A stretch of DNA of 64,000 nt from Diaporthe sp. PMI_573 (taxonomy: Eukaryota > Ascomycota > Sordariomycetes > Diaporthales > Diaporthaceae), in the NCBI GenBank assembly GCA_021399435.1, contig JAJTUP010000002.1, positions 2,790,001 through 2,854,000 on the forward strand. The letters run 5' to 3'. Below, one piece after another: positions 48,648-60,243 of this stretch. The notes below the pieces were generated by a model. It saw only the letters and a list, made by a program, of their open reading frames with translations, did not search any database and was not told the DNA's origin. The translations under genes were made by a program, and so were the position numbers. The stretch's first letter is position 1, and each line of letters begins with the position of its first letter.

Positions 48648-50422
48648 TCCCGAGTATCTGGCCTGTTTCATTGTTTCAGCTTGTTCTTTGCTTCATTCTT
48701 TACATGGTCTCTGTTTATGTCTCAATTTACAATTGGATCGTTCTTTCGGCTAGATATCTCTTATTACTTACCCAATCGTCAACTCCAGCGTTTATAGAAG
48801 GTAATCAATCATTCTCACTATAAGTTCAAGTTATGCATGGTTAGAGACCACACCGATCCTTGCGGATTGTAGGCGTTCCCGGGCTTCAAAAATTACTTTG
48901 TTGATATGTTCTAATTGTTCTTTTCTTTTCTTTTCTTTTCTTTTTTGAAGAAAAAGAAAAAGAACTCTATTCAGGTATCCATGTATCCAGGTAATTAGAC
49001 TTGTCAGCAGTAGAGTTGTAGATCAAACACAACAACAACCTGTCTGAAATAATGACTAAAGTGCCTAGTGGAGGTTGTGTTTGGTTCACACTACTTCTTA
49101 GCAGCCTCCAGGATCTTTGCCTAGCCTATGAAAGGCATCCTGACGATTCGTTTCGGCAAAATCCGATTGCAGAAATTGATCACATATGAGCTTGTGACTA
49201 CACCCCTTTCAGTTGGGATCACATGAATGGACTCTCAAAATTAGACGTGCAGTAGCATCCACTCTTAGTAAATCTGTTCAAGGCTCTTAGGTAGGCTGGT
49301 CGAACGGGTTTATTTGTTCTATTGCATGGACTACGGCCGATTGAATTCCTCTACTAAGTTGGAATCCAGTGGTTAGGGGCAATTGGGCCTTGTGGTTGGT
49401 CAAGTCCCTCAAAGCTCAAACCCTAATAGACCTCAATTTGCTTCGCACTCAAGCCTATGGGCGAGTCTCTGTTCGCAGTATGTGTGCATTTGCCATACCG
49501 TCTAAGACCTCCCGGGAGGTTTAGTGGGCACCCTCCGGAAAAAACTGCGTTAACGGAAAAACCTTCGGCAGGGGGTACAGTGACTTTTCAATAATGTCGC
49601 GCGCTGAAGGGGGCAGGGGGCGAACTAGCTCTTAGTGCTCAGTGAAGGGGAAGCAGCGAAAATCAGAAAATGGCTAGTCTTAGGCACTGTTGTGCTATTG
49701 TATATACCTCTATTTTTGTTTAATATCTCTATATGGCTCCCCCGGGCGTAACAGCATACCATAGTACTCAGTGACGTTTTGGGTAATATCCTGCTAGGAT
49801 TGCCTCGTACGTATACTTTAGCCCTGCAATTGTTAATGGGACTTCATCCAAAACAGGTATGGTTAGCTCAAGCTGAAAACTGTAATTAAGGCACCGACCC
49901 ATTTTCGGGATGACATCAGTCTCGCAAGAAACAGGAGGAAGCGGGTTTCGGACAAAGTCGTCTTGTCAGTTGAACTAGAAGCTGGTTGCTTAGAATGGTG
50001 GCGCTGGTTTCAAGAGGCCCGGCCGCACGCCATCGGACAGCGGTACTTTGCCAAGGAAACCGACACTGTCCCAGTGTTTTGGTCCGAATGACCTCGTATA
50101 TACACTCAAATATGTTCCTTCGGAGTATCGCGAATTGAAATTGTTTTGAGTTGAAATGAACCGCCAAATTGCGAGTCACCCTCTCATCTCAAGTCACTGA
50201 AAGTTGGATATACACTTTTGCCAGTGTAATGGCATCTCTTCATGATTCGAGGTACTGTTATTGCCAGCAAAATTTGATGTACATCCTCTCGAGGAAAGAC
50301 TACTAGCACTGGGAGAAGCGTCAAAATCGAATCGCAGAGCACGCGCATCACACACTTCAAAAAATACATTTTCGCAGTGTGAAGTTCTGTGGACTTCTCA
50401 CAACTTAGACATTTCCCCTGGC
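48648..50422. other. Intergenic region between PKS and acyl-CoA ligase
   Basis: About 1.8 kb without a gene. (TTTTC)5 at about 48919-48943 is followed by an A-rich GAAAAAG stretch to about 48965. Together they can form an imperfect hairpin about 270 bp past the PKS stop, perhaps the 3' end region. The block around 49500-49760 alternates G-rich and AT-rich DNA and could be a decayed repeat. Confidence 0.5.
50033..50043 (+). promoter_or_regulatory. AflR-like site (extended consensus)
   Basis: TCGGACAGCGG fits TCGSWNNSCGR and lies 380 bp upstream of the acyl-CoA ligase start. It is not a perfect palindrome. Confidence 0.4.
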
Positions 50423-52331
50423 ATGATGGAAATCCTCAATACACTACAACCAGCAAAGAGGGTTCGCGATCAGCTCGCAGATATAGACGGCGGTCTCCTA
50501 GTCAATCGTCAACCTTCCGTCTTCAAACACATTGAGCGTGGCCTGTTAAATAACCCGCACAAGCCAGCCGCTATATTTATGCACCAGTCTCGAAATTACT
50601 TGGAGAGATACAAATGTTTCGATGCCGACTTCGACGCAGACAAGGATGGTAATATCCAGCACGATGGCGAGGCAGATTGTCTTAAATTGACGTACACACA
50701 ACTCCATGTTGCAGGGCTGAGATTTGCGAAGGGGCTGATCGACCTTAAGATCCAACCGGGAGCAAAACTGCTTTGCATGGTCGAAAATGGTGGTGAATAC
50801 GCGTTGCTGTTGTGGGCAGGTGTCATTGCGAGACTGGCGCACTCACCCATCGATCCCGCCGTGCTTGAGCCCGAAAAGTACAACGAGCTCCAGTGCTATT
50901 TGGAAATCTTGAAGCCAAAAGTGGTGGTTGTACCACGCACCAGTCACATCGATGCAGTTGAGCGTGCTGCCAATCAATCAGGGATCGTCATCGAGCACGG
51001 CATCTTTCTCGAGCAGGATGATAAAAAGAACATGCGCAAGCGGTGGAAACCATTCAGCGAGGTCATGGACCATGGGACAACAAGCGATATCTCGGAATGT
51101 GATAATATCCTAAATTCAGCAAGATGCGACGACGCGGACCGTATCAGCTCCATCATGTTCACGTCCGGCACATCAGCTGGACGCCCAAAGGGATGCCCTT
51201 TGAGCGTGGCATCACAGACGCACGCACTCGAGTCACAAGCATGGCTTATTAACAAAGATAACTGTGCCCGTGTCTTGCAGCAGGCCCATAACTCGAGGGC
51301 CATCGGATTGCTCCATGCACTGCTCACTTGGCAAGCTGGTGGGGCCCTCGTCCTGCCAACCGGGTCAAGCTTCTCGCTCGGCCACACAGTTGACGCTATA
51401 TTGCACCAAAAAGTCACCTTTGTGGCCCTCTCGCCAGCATTGGTGCATACGATTGGGCATGAACTCTTGTCACGGGGAGCGAAGATGGGAGACTGGGATC
51501 ACGTGCAAACGATCCAGATAGGAGGCGATGCCGTCACCAAGGAAGTCCTTGAGAAATGTGCAGCCTTGTTTCCACGGGCTCAAGTCGTGGTGAATCATGG
51601 CATGAGTGAAGGCGCAGGATCATTCATCTGGCCATTCCATAACAAACCGGTCAACAAAATTCCCTTCTTCGCCGGCACCATAAGCCCAGTAGGTGTCGTG
51701 GCACGGGGTGTGCGTGTTGTGGTTTGGAATTCAAGGAGAGGCGCAGCGGCGCGGCGAGGACAGCCTGGGGAGCTGTTGGTCTGTTCTACGAGCCTTATTC
51801 AAGGGTATTTAGGAGGCAAGAAGAATGACAACGAGGTGTTTTGCCAGGATAGGCAAAATCGGCGGTGGATGAAAACGGGTGACATAGCCCTCATTGATCA
51901 AGATGGACTGGTTTATATTTTGGGCAGAAGCAAGCACGCAATAAATCGAGGTGGATTTGCAATCATGCCCGCGGTGGTAGAAAGCTGCATCGAGAAGCTT
52001 ACGGGCGCACAGGTGAGCTTAGAATCACGTCTTATTGGCCTGAAGAGCAGATGATGAACAAGCCTAATACGATCGACAACAGGCCAGCGTCATCGCCGTC
52101 TCAAGCCCACTGCATGGGTACGAACCGTTCGCGGTAGTCCGTAGTCTTGAGGAAATAACCGCGGATGACATCGTACAGCACGTCAAACGGTGTTTAGGGA
52201 AAGAATACATGCTCTATGGCGTGGCATCGCTTGCACATGTTGGTCTGAAAGAGTTCCCGGTCAACGCTACACACAAGATTATCAAAGGGGAGGTTGAAGA
52301 AGCCGTCAGAGAGATGATAAAAGGCATGTAA
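50423..52331 (+). CDS. Adenylate-forming acyl-CoA ligase-like enzyme (MdpI type), 612 aa
   Basis: Two exons: 50423-52012 and 52083-52331. The first ATG in the open frame is at 50423. The frame runs 54 codons further upstream without an ATG, so an unseen upstream exon is possible. ANL-superfamily core motifs are visible: the P-loop-like TSGTSAGRPKG (residues 247-257), the A5 motif NHGMSEG, GDIALIDQDG, and the hinge GRSKHAINRGG. After the intron comes the C-terminal lysine segment FPVNATHKIIKGEV. It should activate a carboxylic acid as the acyl-AMP, usually for transfer to CoA. The monodictyphenone cluster also has an acyl-CoA synthetase (MdpI) of unclear function, and the position beside the PKS is consistent with that. 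The substrate is unknown. There is no peroxisomal targeting signal at the C-terminus (KGM). Confidence 0.88.
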
Positions 52332-52970
52332 CCAGATGACAAATTTTTGAACAACTCATGGCCAGCCCGAGGAAATTCATACTTTATTATGCAACATGCC
52401 AAGTCATCTTCAGGGTCTCAGCCAGGCTATAGCTACAGGTCCGCATTTTCCAGTGCCTTGAAATTAAGCAAAGATGAGTGTAGTTAAAGAACATGCTTGA
52501 TTAGTAGCTTTCAAGTGACGAAACCCAGTGAAACACTCATGTCTTACAATGCACCTTTTCTCTTCGCATATTGATCTTGGAGCAACCCTGAGGAGATGTA
52601 ATCTGTGTAAGGCCACGGCGATGTATACTCACCAACCCAGTATCGGTATGCCAACATTGTGATGCGTACTTGCATTGTAGCTAGATATTTGTTTTCCCCT
52701 TTTGTGTGTGTGTGAGTGTGTGAGAGTGTGAGAGAGAGAACATTCTATCCTTCGTTTGACCAGCAGCCCCTGGGATTTCTGAGTCGGCTGCCTGGCCATA
52801 CTCTGTGGGTCGCCTTGTTGAGAAAGAAGACATCTCGCGAGCAAAGACGATAGTGCAGTATATGCAAGGACGAGCCAGTCTCGAGACTCGAATTTCCTCC
52901 TTGTTACCAACATGAACTCGATTATCATCATACACAATATCATTCAAAATTGAATGCAATGTAGCGAGTC
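52332..52970. other. Convergent intergenic region
   Basis: Between the ligase and MFS stop codons. It contains a TG/GA-rich simple repeat at about 52703-52738. No gene seen. Confidence 0.6.
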
Positions 52971-55364
52971 TTATGCTATGACGAATGACATTCGACTTCC
53001 TCGAGGGTTGTTCCGGACATCTCTCCATCCCAATCCCCAGACCACCACCAGGCAGATTCCGAAAGATGCCAATGTAATGTAATAAACCTGGTCGACGGCT
53101 ATGACGTACCCCATCAATACGTTTCTGAGGTCACTCCCCGACACCACTTCTCTTATTCTGGTAGCTCCTGCCTCAATGACCATTTCTGGGTCGACAGAAG
53201 GAGCATAACGGTGAATTTGGGTCCGCAAGCCACTGTTAAAGACTGTACTTGCCACTGAGTTCAACACAGAGGCTATGATGTTTTGGGCGAAGATGAGGGT
53301 GGACATGCCAACAGACAAGTCCTCAGATCCAAGAGTATTTTGTATAGCGAGGATGGGCTGTCATGGCATCGTTGCCCTTGTCAGTCTTTGCGCGCCAAAC
53401 GAACGACACTCCGAAGCCCAGGTAGTGCTCACCATTTGTACTCCCAGCCCAGTGCCGAATCCGAGTAAGATCTGATATCCAACCCATCGATCTGTCGACG
53501 TGTCTACCCTGAAAGTGGAAACGAGACCTGTGCCCACGGCCGAGAAAACAAGGCTCGCAATGGCGAAGGGCATGTAGTAACCCAACCTATCCACTGAATC
53601 TTGTCAGCACCGCCGACCTGTCATTTTCTGGCCAGATTTGAGGCAACCTTGCACATACCTAGCACACCCGATGCCATCGTGGCAGTAATTTGCGCCACAA
53701 TACTCGGAAGCATTTTCACACCACTCATTAGAGCCGAATCACCTTGGATCGACTGAAAGAATATCGGCAGATAGAATGTTCGCAACACGATGGAAGCAAG
53801 TATAGATGCGAAGAATATGCAGCTGCAATACACAACTCGCTGGCCGATAATGTGGAATGGGATCATGGCGCGGACGCCCATGTAGCGTTCCCATCCGATG
53901 AAAATGCCTAGACAGACGACGGCGCCGCACAGCATTCCAATGATGACGGAACTGTTCCACTCGTAAGAGTTGCCGCCCCATTGAAGTGGAAGCAGGAGCA
54001 TAAGTGCGAATCCGGCAATCAGGAGCAGTCCTAAATAGTCGACTGTCCGGGCTAAGAATCTTGCGGAGTTCATCAATCCTTGGAGACCACCCCCGTCTGT
54101 GCCATCGGGATCTGGCAGACGCATGAATATTAGGATTGCGACGACTGGTACGCCCAATGGAAGATTAATGTAGAAGCCTGCAATCGAGAGTCAAAATTTA
54201 ACATCAAACTTTAAGCTGAGTATGAACATGGGGGTATCATCGATACTTACACCATCGCCAAGTAACGAGACTCGTGAAGATGCCTCCGAGGAGGGGCCCC
54301 AGCACGGTTCCGAATTGGCTGACTACGGCATGTCAGCATGCCTATGTTACAAGCATCGAATTCCGCAGCTGAGTGAGTGACACATGCAATCCACGAGGCA
54401 ACTTACGTCCTACTAAAGCACCATTCAAAGCTGGATCATGATTATTGTCAGCAAGCCCTAGCATCCAAAACGCCTGGTCAGGGGTCTACTCACAGCCTCG
54501 CATGTGAGGAGGTGTTGAGCAGGCAACAATTGTCAAGCTACCGTTTTGGAGCCCAGATACACCCGCTCCAGCGATTACACGCCCGATGATTAGAGTTATT
54601 GAGTTCCTTGAGACAGCACACACTAGAGAGCCGATTTCGAATATTCCGAAGAAGAACATATATACCCACTATGACAAGGCCGCTGGTCAGATTTCTTAAT
54701 TCTCCATGTGGACCTGGTTCTCTCCTACCTTTTTATTCATCGATGCATACATTTGACCGGTCAAAGGCTGCATCACCGCACTTGAGACTGGTTAGCACAA
54801 GCTTCGGGAATGGTTTGCTATGCCGATGAGGCGCCGACCTGGAACTCACCTGGCAAGTTGATAAGCAGATTCGTACCACCCCATATCTGCAAGGGAATGG
54901 AACTGCGCTGTTATGACAGGTGTTGCCTGTCGTTTGCAGGCTCATCAGTTTAATCTCCTGGAACCAGGAGTCTCAACTCCACATACCGTTCCGATGATGG
55001 AGCTGTCAAGAAGCGCTAAAAACATGACGATGCTCGTCGCCGTCATCAATGTAAACAGTCGAAATCCGGTGACCCATTCTGGCTCGTCCCCCTTTTCTTC
55101 ATGCGTCACAAGCCTGGTTGTATCCGACTCCTCAAAGTCTTCAAGTTCTTTAATATCCTCCTTCTTTTCATCAAGTTCGAATTCTCCTAACGACAGATCG
55201 ACGTCGCCAAAATCTGCAAAGAGCGCAGAGAGCCATGTTGCTCTCGCACGCGGTTCTTCTTTTCGACCGCCTCGAGGGTCGTATACAGGCAGCGGAACTC
55301 TGACATACGCGACATCGCCATGCCAGATGCTGGGGTAGCTGAAGTATCGCGGTATCATAAACAT
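52971..55364 (-). CDS. MFS drug:H+ antiporter-type efflux pump (DHA2-like, 14 TM), about 614 aa
   Basis: Nine exons: 54987-55364, 54850-54926, 54729-54780, 54494-54668, 54407-54430, 54251-54322, 53659-54177, 53433-53593 and 52971-53357. All junctions keep frame and together give 615 codons. After an unusually long hydrophilic, acidic N-terminus (about 100 residues) come the first membrane segment with LALLDSSIIGTATPVIT, the motif GQMYASMNKKW, GRVIAGAGVSGLQNG (antiporter motif C-like region) and WRWCFYINLPLG, all typical of 14-TM fungal toxin/drug pumps such as AflT-like carriers. It probably exports the anthraquinone product and protects the producer. The start codon is uncertain: ATGs at 55364 and 55358 are both possible, and a first exon further upstream cannot be excluded. 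One exon is only 24 bp. Confidence 0.88.
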
Positions 55365-56582
55365 TGTGATGAATACACCCAGAGAAGAGAAAGCTGGTGG
55401 AGAGAACGAGGGAGCCACCAGATGAATATCAGGCGAACACAATTCCAACACAAACTCTGTTCGGCAGGATTTCACAAGGAGATACTAAGTTTTAGTTCTG
55501 GCTTGCCTCGGGATTCAAATGACCTCTTCGCACCGGACATCGACATCGGATCAATGACCTCATCCGGCTCGGCTAGACGCGAACGTTCGAGATCGAGGAT
55601 GCCGCTTTCGTGCCTGCATGCTGGGAAAAGCCTGTGTAATTTCGGTATCCAGGCTCAGCAAACCAATTCCCCAATTAATCGTTGGCCTAGGACACCTGTA
55701 AGCACGGAGACGTTTTGCCTGGCTCGGACCGAGATAGACTGGTTAGCATGGCTGTGGTGGCGAATCGGAGTCGCAGATTCACGCTTTTACGGCTTGACTG
55801 TTCGGATACGGAGGCTCTAAGCACCCTTTGTTAGACCCTGGATTTGATCGCGCTCCAATCGACTACGTCTAGTCCGATAGTTGGGATAAATTTAATCAAT
55901 CATATTTGTGATATTCTCCACCATGATTCAGATTCTCCGGAGTTCAAATGAAAGTTATATCTCTGGAAGCAATCTACATACCTCATCATATCCCTCCCAC
56001 CCTCCTGCCATCCGATACATATGTACAAAAATAATAGTCACTCAGCATGTCTAGATCTTAGTCAAAAAGAGCTCAATATGTTTGAAAATGTCACTGAAAC
56101 AATTCATGCAACTTTTTGTGCATTAAACTACAGTACCTTCATTGCTCTACGGTGCTTGCTTAGGACGATATCAGCTGTCACGGAAATTTATTAAATATTC
56201 TTTTTATCATACTTGCGCAGCATCAAGAGCACAAACAAAACTGGTCCTATAATAGACAGTAGCAATACTAAAATACCTATTGAGCCAACCGTAGACAGAA
56301 AAATGCCATACTGCATCGCTCGCTGTGATTTCTCTCACAAGACACTGTCAAAATGTATGAGCTGATGAAACACGTCCAGTAGGCTCCAAACAATCATATT
56401 CCGCTGCTAGTCTGGTATCCAATTCTTGTGCATTTCGATGATCTGATATATCCCCAAGAAGGTAGGTCTTGCAGTATTTGCTCAGAGACGGCGCATCCGC
56501 ATCAACTACTAACAGTATAAGACACAAAGCTACTTTTCCACCCACATTCAAAGAGAAATCTTCGCGAGTGTCCCGAATACTA
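55365..56582. other. Intergenic region
   Basis: About 1.2 kb with the MFS promoter on the left and the 3' region of the AflS-like gene on the right. AT-rich between 55900 and 56350. No supported gene. I found no perfect TCG-N5-CGA site here. Confidence 0.55.
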
Positions 56583-58119
56583 TTAAAAGGGGATACTAAG
56601 TTGGTCTCTTTCCGCAAAGGTCTGGTAATGTAGTTCTAGAGAGACGGCCGAGCCATCCTGTGATAACTTCCGATCCACGACTTTGAGGCCGCCCATGCTG
56701 TCCCAGACCTGATCGACGAGTCGAAGCAGCTCATTTATGTCCATGTCACGGTCATTTTCTAATTGCCAACGCGACAAGTCTCGCAGGCGAGCACGACTCT
56801 CCAGCTCCAAATTCATGTCTTTGGTCAGGCAAGTCTCCTCGGCCGGTATTTGCCTGACATTCCGCACAATGAGGAGCAGCCTCGTCTGTGAGTTGGCAAG
56901 AATTTTCGAGTGTAGTTGCAGTTCCGCGAGTATACGGGAACAAAGCTCTGACCGTGGAAGCAGAGGCGACGCAGCTGGGAACAAGAGAACGTACACGGCG
57001 GCGGTGAGCAACGTCTGGCAAGTTCCACAGGGGCGATGCTGGACGTTCACACGGGGATGAAAAATTTGATAATAACTGGGTTTCGAAATGGATCCCCTGC
57101 GGCTTTCACCAGCCTCAGGAATCTGTACAGTAAATTCCAAAGCAGGATACAAGTCGGCCATCGCTGTTGTTACCAGACTCAAGCCTGATCCAGCCTGTCG
57201 TGATTGTCTGTCAGTCCAACTTGATCAAAGTTAAATTACGAAGAACATTTCTTGCCTCAAAGATGACCACCGAGTCATCTCTCAAGTTAGACCAGTTGTT
57301 CTGTATCAGAACGTCCAAGACGCTGCTCTCATCTTCACATATCGTGTAGCGAAGATGGGCGAGCCACTGACGCTGTAGGCGATGTCTTTCTCTGTAGTCA
57401 TTGGCAAATGACGTAGACTCCGGGTTGGCAAGGTCGTATGCAGTGATTGCCTCGCCACCACTCGACCGTCTGGTAGCCTCGGCCATGCGGAAGGCAGTCG
57501 GTGCCCCAACCTCGGTCATGAAGAGAGCAGCATCGAGGAGACTAGGTTTAGTGACAAATGCGGCAGACAGTGCGGTATGACCGACATGTCCTGGTTCTGG
57601 CATCTGCAAGAATCGGACGGTGGCCATGGTCTGCACCACAAGCAGGAGCTGGCTCTCGGGCACAGACACTAGCTCGCATATATCGCGCGTGGGGACGCTT
57701 CCTTGCCTGGGGATACATGCGAGTATCTGGAACTCTGCAAGCCAGCCGAGGCATGCCAGTATCTGTGTCTATTTGTGTTTTTGATCAGCGAGGATTCGTC
57801 TGGCCAGGGTCTGTTCTCTGCTGGCAATGTGCTTGTCTGGGAGAGATACATTCTTGACCAAAGATTGTAGGAAGACACTAGGCTCGTCAAGGAACAGCAA
57901 CGTCTGAAGCTGTGACAAGTGAGCCAAAAGAGATTCTCTCAGGCGGTGAGCTTCAGCGGGATCGTGTAAAACGCTCCGAGGCGAGCCATTTTGTAGCCAA
58001 GGTCCTGCAGGGCCTGTTCCCGTGTCGTCATTGTGGTTATTTTCACGCACATCAAGCACGCTCTGGACAATGGCAGCTATTTGTGTATTGTATCCCTCGA
58101 GCTGTATTGGGCCCGACAT
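56583..58119 (-). CDS. AflS/AflJ-like (MdpA-type) transcriptional co-activator, 464 aa
   Basis: Three exons: 57850-58119, 57256-57768 and 56583-57194, giving 465 codons. The protein has the methyltransferase-like fold of AflS: an N-terminal helical part, then LACLGWLAEFQILACIP, the very characteristic PEPGHVGHTALSAAFVTKPSLLD, and YDLANP. The Rossmann-like strand (DDSVVIFEAGSGLSLV) replaces the usual SAM-binding glycine loop, as expected for a non-catalytic member. The second intron has a GC donor (GCAAGA) and is needed to keep the frame. The first intron's acceptor is ambiguous by 6 bp (57768 or 57762). AflS proteins bind AflR and enhance its activity. The gene is divergent from the AflR-like gene with 756 bp between starts, the same arrangement as aflR/aflS. 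Confidence 0.92.
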
Positions 58120-58875
58120 TTTGTCAAGGCTGGCCCGCGTCAGATCGCAGTTTGTGATGAGGTCGCTATAGTGGCGGTGCGCTGGTCCCCAAAGCTTGGT
58201 ACGGGCAAGTGGCAGTGGCTATTTAGAAGGCCTAATACCAGAAGAGACACAGGATTTTGCCAGCTGCAATGATTGCAACGGTCTGGTAAGTGCATGTTAA
58301 ATACATCGTGGGCCCTTTTCATCCGACATCCTCCATCTCGATTTCATGTTCTTCACGGAGCATGCTACCGAATACGGTATCTGTGCATGCATGAGTTCAA
58401 ACACGTTCTGCGTGCATGCTTTCAGGGTTTTGAAACTGGATCTGCCGATCTCACCCTTGACCCAAGCTTTTGTAGTAAAGGCACGGGACCCGGAGATTCA
58501 CCATACGCCGCAGTGTAAGAGCAAGATCTAGTGCTGAAGAGCTCGGTGCCATGTACACTACGCAACTAGACACACAGAGCCCATTGCATGTTATACGTCA
58601 ACGTGCGCACCGTCAACGCGCGCTGTCCTCATTGAAAATAGACAGGTTTGGGCGCAGCAATTACTATTCTCCGCATCGGCTATTTTTTATGTCCCATTAC
58701 ACAATATTCAGGCGTAGACGGAGTTCGGAGCACTGCATGGCGTGCAGCTGTGGCAACAATCTTATACCGGTCGACTGGGAATCCTGGCGCTCAAGACCAC
58801 CTGAGGCCCATGCGTAAGTTGTCGTCGCAGGATTTGACCCATTCGTTGAGGTTTATATACGAATAGCATCTGCTC
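58120..58875. promoter_or_regulatory. Divergent promoter region of AflS-like / AflR-like genes
   Basis: 756 bp shared by the two regulator genes. A TATA-like stretch (TTTATATAC) lies at 58852-58860, just upstream of the AflR-like start. I found no perfect TCG-N5-CGA here, so simple autoregulation through that site is not supported. Confidence 0.55.
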
Positions 58876-60243
58876 ATGCTGCAGCTGCATCGTGGCGAGC
58901 AAGAGACGAGCCCAGGTCGAAGCTCACCTCGCGCTACTCCAAGAACAATGACACGAACCGCACCAAAGCTCCGGGACAGCTGCCAAGCGTGCTCAGCCTC
59001 GAAAGTCAAATGCAGCCGCAAAAAGCCAACTTGCGAGAGGTGCGCGACACGCCAGCTCAAATGCGAATATCTGGTCACCAAGAGAGCGGGGCGGGTGAAG
59101 CAACGCCACAGCGAGCCGAAGCCACCAACATCAGACTTTTTTTTTAGTCCCATCTGGTCAACTGCAACAGCGTCCTATTCTGAGAAGTCTGATGAATACG
59201 GCACGAAGTGGGCTACACCATCACATCTCGACCTCAAAGCGCAACTCAGCCCTTCATGTGCAGAACCTTCGAACACATCTCCAATGACTACACTAAGCAC
59301 CCCCGAATTTTTTGGATCACACTTGAACCCCTTCCCTGGGCTTGACAGCATGGATTTTGATCAATTCGGGCCAGGGCATTTTAACCTACCGCTCGACAAA
59401 AACGACTATAATACCAATCAAACCAGCAAGATCGACTTTGTACCCCACACCGAATCCCAGCAACCACTGGACCTTCATCTCGGACTGGAGGATCCTTTCT
59501 TGGGTTTGGGGAACTTTGTGCTCGACCAAGGGGAACACAAGACAGCTCAAGTCGGGGAGACAGTAAACGGCAATACGACGTCTGCAGGGTCACCAGCTTT
59601 GGATATGCCCTCGTCCTGCTCTGGATGTTGTCTGCTCCAGGCCATTGCACTGCTGAAACAGCTGTTCACAAATCTATCCGCGGGCTGCTCCCGTTCTGCT
59701 TCCCCAAGCTCCACGGAGGAGAGTAAGACTTTGGTCTCAAACCACTCCAGTCTGGAAACTATTATCTCCAAGAACAAGCAAACGATTGAGACTGTCACCA
59801 CTATACTCAATTGTCCTTGCTCTCAGGATGCCTACTTGCTCGCCATTATGACCCTCATAGTTTTCAAGGTCATAAATTGGTACTCTACCATAGCGCGAGA
59901 TAGTCATACAAACCAGGAACCACCAGAACGAAGACACTCAATAAGCGGTTCCACGCATGATGTTGAGGAAGAAGACGACGGACGAATAGCCGGTCAATTA
60001 ATCCTCAGCGAGCTACACTGTGTCCAACGACTGGTCAGCCAACTGTCCCGCCGCCTGAAGGCCGACTCGGTTCGATCTAGTATGGGACAACTTCTGCCTG
60101 ATGAAATCGGGTCCATACCACGGGTAGACTCGGATGGTTGGGTTCCGTTCTCAGCGGCTATGCTCGATCAGCTCGAGGCAGACCTACGCAAGGGCCTGCG
60201 TACCCTGTTCTCGGAGATAGTGATGATGCTGCGTAGGGTATAA
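58876..60243 (+). CDS. AflR-like (MdpE-type) Zn2Cys6 transcription factor, 455 aa
   Basis: Single exon. The first ATG is at 58876. An alternative start at 58948 would remove 24 residues and still keep the whole zinc cluster. The DNA-binding domain begins KLRDSCQACSASKVKCSRKKPTC's classic AflR-type pattern (C-x2-C-x6-C-x6-C-x2-C-x6-C). It is followed by the linker YLVTKRAGRVKQR, which is typical of AflR homologues. The C-terminal half contains the conserved Cys-rich segment CSGCCLLQAIALLKQL and the ILNCPCSQDAYLLAIMTLIVFKVINWY block of the AflR family. AflR binds TCG-N5-CGA palindromes. Such sites occur upstream of the PKS, MBL thioesterase, EthD and DUF1772 genes in this window. It is therefore the likely activator of cluster B together with the AflS-like protein. 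Confidence 0.94.
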   Translation: MLQLHRGEQETSPGRSSPRATPRTMTRTAPKLRDSCQACSASKVKCSRKKPTCERCATRQLKCEYLVTKRAGRVKQRHSEPKPPTSDFFFSPIWSTATASYSEKSDEYGTKWATPSHLDLKAQLSPSCAEPSNTSPMTTLSTPEFFGSHLNPFPGLDSMDFDQFGPGHFNLPLDKNDYNTNQTSKIDFVPHTESQQPLDLHLGLEDPFLGLGNFVLDQGEHKTAQVGETVNGNTTSAGSPALDMPSSCSGCCLLQAIALLKQLFTNLSAGCSRSASPSSTEESKTLVSNHSSLETIISKNKQTIETVTTILNCPCSQDAYLLAIMTLIVFKVINWYSTIARDSHTNQEPPERRHSISGSTHDVEEEDDGRIAGQLILSELHCVQRLVSQLSRRLKADSVRSSMGQLLPDEIGSIPRVDSDGWVPFSAAMLDQLEADLRKGLRTLFSEIVMMLRRV

